A stretch of 64,000 nt of DNA from Euleptes europaea. Its lineage: Eukaryota; Chordata; Lepidosauria; Squamata; Sphaerodactylidae. Position numbers and translations under genes: made by a program. Of the stretch, positions 44,801 through 47,590 are shown in pieces (position 1 is the first letter of the stretch; the number at the start of each line of letters is the position of its first letter). The stretch lies in contig NC_079325.1 in NCBI RefSeq assembly GCF_029931775.1, forward strand, positions 38,418,673 through 38,482,672, in the 5' to 3' direction. A model generated the notes under the pieces. That model was not told the origin of the DNA, did not search any database, and worked only from the letters and a program-made list of their open reading frames with translations.

Positions 44801-47590
44801 GTAGGGTTGCCAACCTCCAGGTGGTGGCTGGAGATCGCCTGCTATTACAACAGATCTCCAGGCAGCAGAGATGAGTTCACCTGGAGAAAATGGCTACTTT
44901 GGCCATTGGACTCTGTGGCATTGAAGTCCCTCCCCTCCCCAAAGCCCGCCCTCCTCAGGCTCCACCCCCAAAATCTCCAGGTATTTCCCAACCCAGAGCT
45001 GGCAACACTAGCTAGGAGTCACGTTAGAACAGATCAAGATGCCTGCCACTTGTAAGCATTCTACCAATAGCTACAGCTATGCTAGTTAACTCCAAAAATT
45101 GTGGTATGGAATGTAAAAGGATGCTGTTTCTTCTTATGTTGGTGTTTTGTAGGGTTCACAAACTTGCTCTCTTCCCTCATTTTCTTGCAGTTTGTGCAAA
45201 GGGCTTTAGTGGCCCAGGCTGCCAAAAGGCCTCGACACACCCACTACGTCCAGCCTGTGACTGCAGTGGAAGATTCCAGACAACAGCCAAGGAAGGCAAG
45301 AAGGGGAGAGAGAAAGACAGCAAGCGGATGGAAGGCAGGCTGGTTTGGGGGTGGGGGCACCAGTCTCTTGGGGTGGGCTCTGACACCATTTTGCTGGCTG
45401 TGGGCTAACTGGTGAGTAATAGGTTTTCCATCTGGGAGCCAGATTTGGCCTCGACAGAGTTTCATGCTTGGGTGAAGCTAAGACCCAAGGGAGATTGTAT
45501 TGCGTCCTGGAAGGCAGGCTGGGTTGGGGGTGGGGGCACCAGTGTACACCATAGTAAAGGAGCCTATTTTGGAACCCGTCAGGAACTCAGTAAACTTCCT
45601 TTTATGGGGACTGTGTCTGTGTTAACTGTGCCAGATTTTGGGGTGCTTCTGTGACTCTTTCAAGCAGAAACCTTAACTCATAGAATTGTTAACTGTGACT
45701 TGGGAAACAGGAGATGCTGAGGCCTTCAGGCTCCAGATAAATGTGTGGTGTTTCTTGATGCAGTTTGTGGCATCCCAGTACAGAGCTGTGTGGATGACTG
45801 CCGCCAAATGACAGCCTGGAAAGATTGCTCGCTCTGCTTGCCTGCCTGCACAGGTGAGCAGCTAGCCTCCCCTGAGTGAATTGGATTGAGAGTATGTGGG
45901 TGGACTCGTGCTCCCTGCCTTCTCTGTTTGCTCTTTGAGCTGGATTTTCTTGTTCCTTTCACAGCGAGGCTCTTAAAAACCATGTTGCATAATAAACTTT
46001 GCAGATCACAATAAAATGTTCTGCTGGGTTGCCACTCCTGTACAATTTGATTAAATAAACTTGGCAAAACCCAAGTTGCCCAGTCAATGCAGAGTTGTTT
46101 AAAAGACCGTTGCTTCTTTGCATTTAAAGAGGTAGTTTAAACCTGAGCCACGGAATAGCTCTGATCTGAGATCTTGCAAAGAGACCTTCCAAGAATTTAG
46201 GTCCTGAGGGTAGCCAGCTAAACAGGAAATATATCATTGAGTGTTTGTAATTCAACTACTCATTTCAGTATGATCAGAATGGATGCAAATATCCAGTCCA
46301 GTGGCTGCCTAGGCTCTTGTGGGGTCAGCCTGGGGAAGGGATTTTATCAGGTGGAGGAGCTGATCAGCCCAATTCCCCAGGTGCTTTCAGAGGGTTGCAA
46401 CTACATCTACTGTTGCACAGATGAAAACTGAGGAGTATCTTCTTCTATGACAATGGGATTTGGGTGGGGGAACTCTCATGCATATGATGTTTGAGAATTC
46501 GGAGCAGAAAACTGTGCAGCAAACCAAACACACATTTCCCCTGCATAAATGACCTATGTGTGCTTATGTAGCTCCGGCCCTTTTCCAGTCAATGTTTTAC
46601 AGTTGCAGTGCTGAAAGTGAGTCAAGGGGGAGGGGATATATGCAATCCTGATGATTTGGATAGTATAAAGTGCTGAAGCTCTCAAACCAAGAATTCTCAT
46701 AGCTAGACCCAGATAGCTTGCTGAAGGAGGGAATTGTTGGCCTGCTGCCTACTGCTCTTTAGCATTGCATCACCTCTGCAGATGGCTAGAGGGCGGCATT
46801 GCAGTTTCCAGCTCAGCAGGCATAAAGTGACATAAGGTGCCAATAGGGTTCGACCAGATCCTAACACTTCCTTGGGTCTGAGTGAGCAGCTTGTCACTCA
46901 AGTACAAGCTAAGGTGCTCTCAGACTTCCCAACACACCTGTTGACCAATGCAACTATATGGGTAGTTCCCTGTTGTGCCCCTGCCACAATACTCTTCTCT
47001 GCCCACATGCAGTGTCTTGCCATGTGCTCTTGCAGAGTCTTGATGTGCAGCACATTGTACCCTTGAACCGGCTCTTGTCCTCTCACCTCACAGAGCAGAC
47101 CATGGTGTACATCCAGCTATCCATGGAGTTTGCAGAGCAAGATGCCCCTTCTGTTGTAGTCTGCTGTGCCTCCCCCATTTATTTCTGGGGGATCTGTAGA
47201 CCCTCAAGAACAGCATGGGGGTACTCCTCTAGTAGGAGGGGGGATCAGTGGAAACCGGCTCCCTTCCACAAATGGAAATGCCATGAAACATACCTGCAGG
47301 TTCAAGCTGATCATCTAAATTTTGAAATTGATAGTTATGCAGCCTGCAAATCATCTCATTGTTTTTCTCTTCCTTGCCACTCAGAGGCCAGCCTGAGCAA
47401 TCTGGACCCCGAGGAACTTGCTCTCATAACAATGATTCAGTTCAGAGTGTCGCACTCGCTCAACCTCACCGCAGAAGATGAGAGGGACAGAGGAAACTCA
47501 TCCAAAATCATATATGACCCCAGATACCCATGATAGTTCCCCTCCTGTGAAAGGAACTGAGTGAAATAAAGGATGATAAAACATTCTGGT
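2037..47590 (+). CDS. 3' part of a large multi-lectin mosaic gene (about 29 exons; 5' end outside window)
   Basis: The exons below join in one frame from a CTLD at the left edge to a stop at 47,531-47,533. Domain order with approximate residues counted from the first visible exon: CTLD-A (1-85, partial), CTLD-B (86-221), galectin-like (222-357), pentraxin (358-567), ricin-type trefoil (568-693), CTLD-C (694-823), cysteine module X1 plus EGF1 (824-938), CTLD-D (incomplete), X2, EGF2, CTLD-E, CTLD-F, X3, EGF3, a short Cys-rich exon and a tail. Modules start and end in intron phase 1, so they can be duplicated or skipped without a frameshift. No membrane segment is visible in the exons found, so a secreted or extracellular protein is inferred. 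Known roles of these folds are glycan or pattern recognition; ligand and tissue cannot be read here. Signal peptide and first CTLD exon should lie left of position 1. I do not recognise a named orthologue. Some exon borders, noted below, are uncertain. Confidence 0.85.
2255..2425 (+). mobile_element. 5S rRNA-derived SINE
   Basis: Contains gcagggtcagccctggttac and tatttggatgggagacca, matching the 3' half of vertebrate 5S rRNA (GGTTAGTACTTGGATGGGAGACC). It continues into a tail, tcgccataagtcggctgcga then cttgac and CACACA, which resembles the BovB-like LINE end and suggests mobilisation by it. Confidence 0.85.
3380..5291 (+). CDS. CTLD-B, exons 3380-3550, 3773-3862, 5145-5291
   Basis: The three exons give a complete CTLD of about 136 residues: MACFNSYCYAF...WREAQALCEE, then NLVTIHNEEDNAFLS, then WYMWIGLRFG...WKWSDSS, then QCAVLSL...WETRSC...GFICQH. 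All four introns around and inside it are phase 1, unlike the other CTLDs of this gene, whose internal introns are phase 0 and 2. The stretch where EPN/QPD should lie reads SSPVYFRWHS and WND is missing, so canonical calcium-dependent sugar binding is unlikely. The first intron of the pair could alternatively be entered at the nearby acceptor around 3,756, but only 3,772/3,773 gives the right frame and spacing. Confidence 0.88.
4628..4765 (+). mobile_element. 5S rRNA-derived SINE fragment
   Basis: Reads tgatcttgtcagatctcaga, aactaagcaggg and gcttggatgggtgac, then ggccaaccacctctgcttca; a more diverged copy without the 3' tail. Confidence 0.75.
5848..6144 (-). mobile_element. CORE/MIR-like tRNA SINE
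   Basis: On the minus strand: tgtgatgtagtggttaagaa (A box), gggtttgattccccact (B box), then a core like ggtgaccttgggctagtcac and ctcacagggtgtc that resembles the MIR core, then gaagaag-type tail. Confidence 0.82.
6145..7015 (+). repeat. Two diverged about 110-bp direct repeats
   Basis: 6,145-6,256 and 6,903-7,013 share gattaatagccacggaggaa / gattaatagccatggaggaa and acaatgcacatgagatttca. About 90 percent alike by eye. Confidence 0.85.
7382..7789 (+). CDS. Galectin-like domain exon
   Basis: One exon encodes about 136 residues. It opens with VEFPLPGGM and closes with ASFFNHREHFRLSDALDISF...LSCLRMSGVTV, matching the galectin ends (FPLPGG strand, NG..F.HR, D.L.I.GD..L..V). The central sugar-binding motif H.NPR and the W.x.E.R stretch are not visible, so it is probably a degenerate galectin fold. 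Galectins normally have this domain split over several exons; here it is uninterrupted. The start was chosen at the acceptor ending 7,381 because of its T-rich tract; the acceptor at 7,330 is in the same frame and would add 17 residues. The donor is G|gtaac. Confidence 0.65.
8072..8278 (-). mobile_element. 5S rRNA-derived SINE, antisense
   Basis: Contains ggtctcccatccaagtacta accaggg and gcttagtttatgagatctga, the reverse complement of 5S rRNA internal sequence, with the same non-5S tail at its left end. Confidence 0.85.
8717..8775 (+). repeat. 28-bp tandem duplication
   Basis: gacttcttagtgaagtctgc caa occurs twice in a row; each unit is itself palindromic (gacttc...gaagtc). Confidence 0.9.
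9290..15279 (+). CDS. Pentraxin-like (LamG-fold) domain, exons 9290-9512, 11276-11493, 15091-15279
   Basis: The three exons give exactly 210 residues, the usual pentraxin length. Landmarks in order: LHFPGGSSLQLENA, SFTIGLWVRSN, CLISYS, GLEFHV, GSWHHVAVSVSS, VFVDGEFWE, LSLGGKLSVGQLEVD, then SFFVGDLSEANLWDQALSE. These follow the order seen in CRP/SAP-type pentraxins (WHHVC..W.S, GG.L.LGQ, F.G...D.N.WD..LS). The family signature HxCxxW is altered (HVAVSV), so the domain is divergent. Introns are phase 2 and phase 1 inside, phase 1 at both ends. A 3' fragment of BovB LINEs and a 2-kb LINE lie in its introns. Confidence 0.82.
9545..9745 (+). mobile_element. tRNA-Ala-like SINE
   Basis: Contains agagcagagcctttgcatga, the B-box-like ggttcagtccctggc, and the tail acaatactgagctaggtgga with cccatgatctga, a pattern repeated elsewhere here. 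Confidence 0.7.
9858..10053 (-). mobile_element. BovB-like LINE 3' end, antisense
   Basis: Starts with gtgtgtgttaagtgctgtca and continues as the reverse complement of the LINE 3' end (ctcatggcgaccctataaat, ctatctcttgttgggttttc, tcctgctgccttcaactttt). Confidence 0.85.
10583..11065 (+). mobile_element. BovB-like LINE 3' fragment interrupted by an inverted BovB fragment
   Basis: Sense sequence 10,583-10,833 encodes IDQIKPEL..., KMTKLRLLYFGHMRRQESLE and RGRPNKRWIDSIKEAT. At 10,834 an antisense piece starts (tgtgtgtgttaagtgccgtc) and ends about 10,987, after which the sense sequence resumes at gacattttggagaac and ends with acttaacacatacacac. The 9-mer gacattttg is present on both sides of the insert. 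Confidence 0.88.
12100..12245 (-). repeat. Dispersed retroposon-like 3' end, antisense, with a small tandem duplication
   Basis: cataagaaaagccatgctgg is written twice in a row (12,107-12,149), followed by ggcccatcaagtc and cagtctgttcacacagtggc, the reverse of 40,545-40,755. Confidence 0.7.
12270..14490 (+). mobile_element. Degraded non-LTR retrotransposon (LINE), jockey/I-type group
   Basis: Short frames carry reverse-transcriptase blocks in order: EQIGFRQGHSTLDHCLLLQY, LYVAFIDLKATFDSISRYKL, the active site region LLYTDDALLIS (about 13,345-13,375) and a C-terminal zinc-like stretch CSCEQKYIEDLSHITFQC (about 13,995-14,045). It ends with a tail, gctaatgcaataaaggctga. Several frame breaks show it is dead. 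I cannot place the clade beyond a jockey/L2/I-like group. It sits in the last pentraxin intron. Confidence 0.8.
14490..14592. mobile_element. Short inverted repeat
   Basis: ttcaagtccatttagcacct (left) mirrors aggtgctactggacttgaa (right), with gggaccaacaagatttt against aaaatctcattggtccc. Related in its ends to 37,338-37,616. Confidence 0.78.
15827..16037. mobile_element. Small TIR element (gttgccaa family)
   Basis: Left end agccttgccaactctggttt, body tttggggaggggagacacct, right end cacctggaggttggcaac. About 210 bases, no coding capacity. Confidence 0.82.
16651..17229 (-). mobile_element. Sauria-type SINE interrupted by a DNA element
   Basis: Same family as 1,076-1,375. Its sequence stops at about 16,746 and resumes at about 17,025 around a terminal-inverted-repeat element. 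The host site gggctgcagggggagg is duplicated at 16,635-16,650 and 17,230-17,245. Confidence 0.88.
16747..17024. mobile_element. Non-autonomous DNA element with about 58-bp terminal inverted repeats
   Basis: The left end gggtttccgcactttgtatt...gaaaatgttataaaaaa and the right end ttttttataacattttcaaa...tacaagtgcggtaaccc are inverted copies over about 58 bases with few changes. Near the right end about 67 bases are tandemly doubled (aagtgcaaacagtag... and aagtgcgaacagtatt...). No coding capacity. Superfamily not assigned. Confidence 0.85.
17523..18853 (+). CDS. Ricin-type beta-trefoil domain, exons 17523-17707 and 18661-18853
   Basis: The joined exons give about 126 residues. The first reads GLLRLRGRRSVLCADPEH...CLKHAIWGLQLNGRVRNIADPSSCL, with the trefoil pattern W.l...G.irn..d..CL. 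The second reads GVSLLCNSNC...SSFRLLPDQRLQNLNSGFCLFQ...LYLQKCTSEALYFALDW, which repeats the C...F.l..d..l.n...C pattern. Such domains occur at the N terminus of mannose-receptor proteins next to CTLDs, which fits the context. The internal intron is phase 0, the outer ones phase 1. Confidence 0.72.
18431..18478 (+). repeat. Compound microsatellite (TG)n(TATC)n
   Basis: tgtgtgtgtgtgtgtgtg is followed by tatatctatatctatatcta. Confidence 0.95.
18916..19241 (-). mobile_element. CORE/MIR-like tRNA SINE
   Basis: Same family: tgactagcccaaggtcaccc (reverse core), gggaatcaaacccagttctc (reverse B box) and cttaaccactacaccacca (reverse A box), with an aagaagaagaag tail at the left end. Confidence 0.85.
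19346..19537. mobile_element. Foldback element, about 190 bp
   Basis: gcttggatcctatgacattg mirrors caatgccataggatccaagc, and ttcctctgctgctagcactt mirrors aagtgctagcagcagaggaa. Confidence 0.8.
20370..24105 (+). CDS. CTLD-C, exons 20370-20524, 21663-21772, 23981-24105
   Basis: A full CTLD of 130 residues: CPQSQGWRSRKDKCFFF...WQQALKFCQRF, SLVMLNSLQDQ, then WLKNKLSVSVWTGLH...FSWADGT, then MVSCMLALTSG...SCQRPHRWICQ. The third exon start at 23,981 was chosen because it gives the same spacing from W.DG to the next cysteine as CTLD-A; an acceptor near 23,923 is also open but would insert 19 hydrophobic residues. Internal intron phases are 0 and 2. EPN/QPD and WND are absent. The middle exon is flanked by two almost identical 94-bp direct repeats (21,467-21,561 and 21,905-21,998). 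Confidence 0.85.
21467..21998 (+). repeat. Two near-identical 94-bp direct repeats flanking a CTLD-C exon
   Basis: 21,467-21,561 and 21,905-21,998 share ttcatcagtgcccttgatat, gtgaaggctgcacatttcta and gtaagtctcactgaactt; they differ by one base in length. The exon 21,663-21,772 lies between them. Confidence 0.92.
23333..23808 (+). mobile_element. BovB-like LINE 3' fragment
   Basis: Reads MYGCESWTVKKADRKKIDSF, WCWRRVLRITWTAKK, HIMRRKESLKKTVM, RGRPNKRWTDTIKKAT, HRVAMSRK and the acttaacacacaca tail. It is about 90-95 percent like the copy at 38,390. Lies in the intron before the last CTLD-C exon. Confidence 0.9.
24312..24656 (+). CDS. Cysteine module X1 plus EGF1, single 345-nt exon
   Basis: The first about 73 residues (DSYVTFPGKSF ... 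AAVHVKS) contain AAKHQCTNLGRGCNMVV, an A..C.....C..V core shared with modules X2 and X3. The remainder is a short EGF-like unit, KCSQGYSGQDC...CPHCEHGVSC..LTGLCDG, of the type seen in scavenger-receptor and MEGF-like proteins. X and EGF are in one exon here but in separate exons in the later two units, so one arrangement arose from the other by intron gain or loss. I do not recognise the X module as a named domain. Confidence 0.8.
24705..25125 (-). mobile_element. CR1 LINE 3' fragment, antisense
   Basis: Begins with atagaatcatagagttggaa and gggaccaccaggaacatcta, the reverse complement of the CR1 end, and covers the same region as 36,350-36,776. Confidence 0.9.
26044..26735. mobile_element. 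Long palindromic element with about 90-bp arms, left arm split by a gttgccaa element
   Basis: The left arm (26,044-26,092 and 26,299-26,350) and right arm (26,640-26,735) are inverted copies: tgcacaattatgttaaaaac / gtttttaacataattgtgca and catttacaatacaacacatt / aatgtgttgtatgtaaatg. The internal part has a gccgaaacgcgtctgg stretch. A gttgccaa-family element (about 26,093-26,298) sits in the left arm, flanked by ctaacta on both sides. Confidence 0.88.
27191..27348. repeat. GC-rich inverted repeat
   Basis: tgtggcatgcagagagggca and gcagaactgcct mirror aggcagttctgc and cgccctctctgcatgccaca around a short loop. Confidence 0.78.
27936..29093 (+). CDS. CTLD-D, incomplete: exon 27936-28096 and a tentative exon 28972-29093
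   Basis: The first exon is clear: SLKCLPFGSWVFERGSCMSL...EEADSICKRYLGAEVWK, ending in phase 0 at a gtaagg donor exactly 17 residues after the cysteine, as in CTLD-C. The expected middle exon is less clear. The best in-frame reading starts at 28,972 (KIYFGLASGLKVGAPVLGEW...) but its acceptor is weak; the stronger acceptor ending 28,925 gives this frame only if the phase is wrong. No third exon with the closing cysteines and a FIC-like end was found before X2. The domain may be decaying, may be skipped in the mRNA, or may hold borders I cannot see. Confidence 0.5.
29421..29698. mobile_element. Foldback element, about 278 bp
   Basis: The left half (cttttatgcagggacgttac, ccgactgcttcggggcttcc, tttgattatgcaggcg) is the reverse complement of the right half (cctgcataatcaaaggcaag, agcagttggtggggtaac). 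A second copy is at 54,327. Confidence 0.85.
30327..30623 (-). mobile_element. Sauria-type tRNA-derived SINE
   Basis: Same family as 1,076-1,375, full length. The target repeat tgaaacagcacta is at 30,314-30,326 and 30,624-30,636. Confidence 0.88.
31058..31273 (+). CDS. Cysteine module X2 exon
   Basis: A phase 1-1 exon of 216 nt encoding 72 residues: LPSFKEKLLISL...SLQEAKDACYLQEHCTGVLSL...YYIVAGTVLV...AILYVKS. The A.DAC....HC.GVL core and the final YVKS align with X1 and X3. The acceptor (tttgcag) and donor (G|gtcagt) are clear. Confidence 0.82.
31518..31712. mobile_element. Small TIR element (gttgccaa family)
   Basis: Left end aggattgccagttccaggtt, right end tgccacctggagactggcaa cccc; about 190 bases. 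Confidence 0.82.
32119..32262 (+). CDS. EGF2 exon
   Basis: A phase 1-1 exon of 144 nt: CSVGFCGDKCQKRCPPTC followed by NPLTGQCDGLLSC. It keeps the C..G..G..C...CP.C and P.TG.CDG pattern of EGF1, including the almost identical NPLTG.CDG. It extends to a further RRFSPSCLQ stretch before the donor G|gtaagg. Confidence 0.85.
32515..32890 (+). mobile_element. LINE C-terminal fragment, same group as 12,270-14,490
   Basis: The frame reads CPCPLQSVDSLVHILLHCPY, IYQQRLKWIIPCFNKW and TYFVACFWRLQRRRKVFLEM, the C...H..L.C zinc-like end of a non-LTR element. It lies between EGF2 and CTLD-E. Confidence 0.6.
33473..35167 (+). CDS. CTLD-E, exons 33473-33639, 34268-34380, 35049-35167
   Basis: The domain is 399 nt, 133 residues: CPHNPGWWFWDGHCYYV...RAKAACEAYG, LLWLTSAKEK, then WIMTMVQKESWTGLNDV...TWTWAEG, then SGGCLGIGS...SSCLKRKPWICKA. 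The first internal intron begins with GC rather than GT (AAG|gcatga at 33,640); reading on would meet a stop two codons later, while GC splicing gives the phase-0 join found in CTLD-C and -F. Sugar-binding EPN/QPD and WND motifs are missing. It is directly followed by CTLD-F of the same length. Confidence 0.87.
33957..34140 (+). mobile_element. tRNA-Ala-like SINE
   Basis: gtgcagtggtagagcccagg, then agattaaatccctggcat, then gatactgaactaaatgaccc; the same family as 9,545-9,745. Confidence 0.72.
35452..42581 (+). CDS. CTLD-F, exons 35452-35612, 40415-40527, 42457-42581
   Basis: Also 399 nt: SCPTDPGWRPWNGSCYFW...WHEALQVCQRF, LLYLTSLQEK, then WVSSNFGGSFWTGLNDL...FRWTTQEP, then LKDCVWFDTATG...ASCKEKKPFLCKC. 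Exon lengths and internal phases (0, 2) match CTLD-E, and both keep SFWTGLND/SWTGLNDV, which suggests a tandem duplication. Its introns have since taken in a CR1 fragment, an inverted-repeat element and a BovB-like LINE, stretching it to 7 kb. The position of EPN reads QEPLSQPL; WND is absent. Confidence 0.87.
35790..36778 (+). mobile_element. CR1 LINE 3' portion
   Basis: Reads IKFADDTKLGGVANTVEDRA, DLDRLEKWARTNKMHFNKDK, KVLHLGRKNQMHNYRMG, CEKDLGVLVDQTLNMS and HYSALVRPQLEYC, the CR1 reverse transcriptase after the catalytic FADD, then a UTR ending in the CR1-type tail repeat tatgattctatgattcta. It has frame breaks in its last third. Inserted in the first intron of CTLD-F. Confidence 0.92.
37338..37616. 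mobile_element. Inverted repeat of a common squamate repeat
   Basis: gtagaaaagagcaagagtcc and tatgagctttcatgagccac at the left mirror gtggctcatgaaagctcata and ggactcctactcttttctac at the right; the arms are about 100 bases each. Confidence 0.85.
38390..39709 (+). mobile_element. BovB-like RTE LINE, 5'-truncated, with target duplication
   Basis: The reverse transcriptase begins inside the domain (KGDIKDCNNYRTIALISHAS) and continues through CFIDYSKAFDCVDHEKLW, the active-site region LRYADDTTLLAEN, and the typical RTE C terminus MYGCESWTVKKADRKKIDSF...WCWRRVLR...FGHVMRRQESLEKT...RGRPNKRWIDSI. One in-frame TGA (about 38,808, where GGA glycine is expected) splits it. The 3' end is a short UTR and ACACAC tail. 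A 29-bp direct repeat at 38,361-38,389 and 39,710-39,738 is the target duplication, perfect as read, so insertion is recent. It lies in the first intron of CTLD-F. Confidence 0.93.
40143..40345. mobile_element. Small TIR element (gttgccaa family)
   Basis: Left end ctgttgccaactctgaatta, right end ccacctggaggttggcaagc c; diverged copy. Confidence 0.78.
40545..40755 (+). repeat. Dispersed retroposon-like 3' end
   Basis: Reads aggagcatgcctattatttt, gtgaacagactgctggactt, gatgggccttggtctgatcc and a taagaa-type end (ttcttatgttcttatgttct). Antisense copies lie at 55,598 and 60,106. Family not assigned. Confidence 0.7.
40797..41004. mobile_element. Small TIR element (gttgccaa family) with target duplication
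   Basis: Left end tagggttgccaggtctctct, right end ccacctggaggttggcagcc ct. tcccaga flanks both sides. Confidence 0.85.
41432..41678. mobile_element. Small TIR element (gttgccaa family)
   Basis: Left end ctagggttgccagccccccg, body attcatcctagggaggacag, right end cccacctggagacgggcatc; the oldest-looking copy here. Confidence 0.75.
43753..43968 (+). CDS. Cysteine module X3 exon
   Basis: The exon is 216 nt, the same length as X2: LELLYPSMESLEQAKQECLL, then RRVCVAVLQTDKGLYLIS, then STLYTWS. The EQAKQEC....VCVAVL core matches X2. The acceptor ends at 43,752 (cctag); an in-frame alternative six bases on would start with D, as in X1 and X2. Donor A|gtaagt in phase 1. Confidence 0.82.
44007..44130 (-). 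mobile_element. CR1 LINE 3' tip, antisense
   Basis: Contains tagagttggaagggaccacc and ctagtccaaccccctgccca, the same end as the other CR1 copies, about 120 bases only. Confidence 0.85.
44803..45012. mobile_element. Small TIR element (gttgccaa family), reverse orientation
   Basis: Left end tagggttgccaacctccagg, right end cccaacccagagctggcaac; reverse of most copies. Confidence 0.85.
45191..45853 (+). CDS. EGF3 exon (45191-45295) and short Cys-rich exon (45764-45853)
   Basis: The first exon reads CAKGFSGPGCQKAS...RPACDCSGRFQTTAKE and resembles EGF1 in its first half. Its best end is a GC donor (GAAG|gcaaga at 45,296), which keeps phase 1; no good GT donor is nearby before the sequence runs into a repeat. 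The second exon reads CGIPVQSCVDDCRQMTAWKDCSLCLPACT, with six cysteines in about 30 residues, donor G|gtgag. Confidence 0.65.
46313..47533 (+). CDS. C-terminal tail: tentative exon 46313-46380 and terminal exon to stop at 47533
   Basis: The final exon ends ALITMIQFRVSHSLNLTAED...KIIYDPRYP and stop TGA at 47,531. It is open from 46,958, so it may be one exon starting at 47,013 (phase 1) or 47,036 (phase 0), or two exons with an acceptor before the glutamate at 47,385. The sequence DVQHIVPLNRLLSSHLTEQ precedes. An upstream candidate exon at 46,313-46,380 (GSCGVSLGKGFYQVEEL) joins 45,853 in phase 1 and 47,036 in phase 0, but its acceptor is poor. The tail has no domain I recognise. Confidence 0.55.
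47565..47570 (+). terminator. Polyadenylation signal of the mosaic lectin gene
   Basis: AATAAA lies 32 bases after the stop codon and is followed by a GT-rich stretch (ctggtgttcctgtgt), the usual layout of a cleavage and polyadenylation site. Confidence 0.75.

Larger units (their letters stand above)
42750..45545 (+). repeat. Unclassified repeat, two copies (42750-42893 and 45364-45509)
   Basis: Both contain cttggggtgggctctgacac, cattttgctggctgtgggct, ggtgagtaata and ccatctgggagccaga. The second copy is itself bracketed by a 35-bp direct repeat (45,331-45,365 and 45,511-45,544). I cannot name the family; no coding part was seen. Confidence 0.7.

Noticed and set aside
47013-47384. Alternative idea that the terminal region is two exons with an intron at about 47,157-47,384
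   Set aside because: The acceptor is good but no phase-1 GT donor fits; kept as uncertainty rather than as a call.
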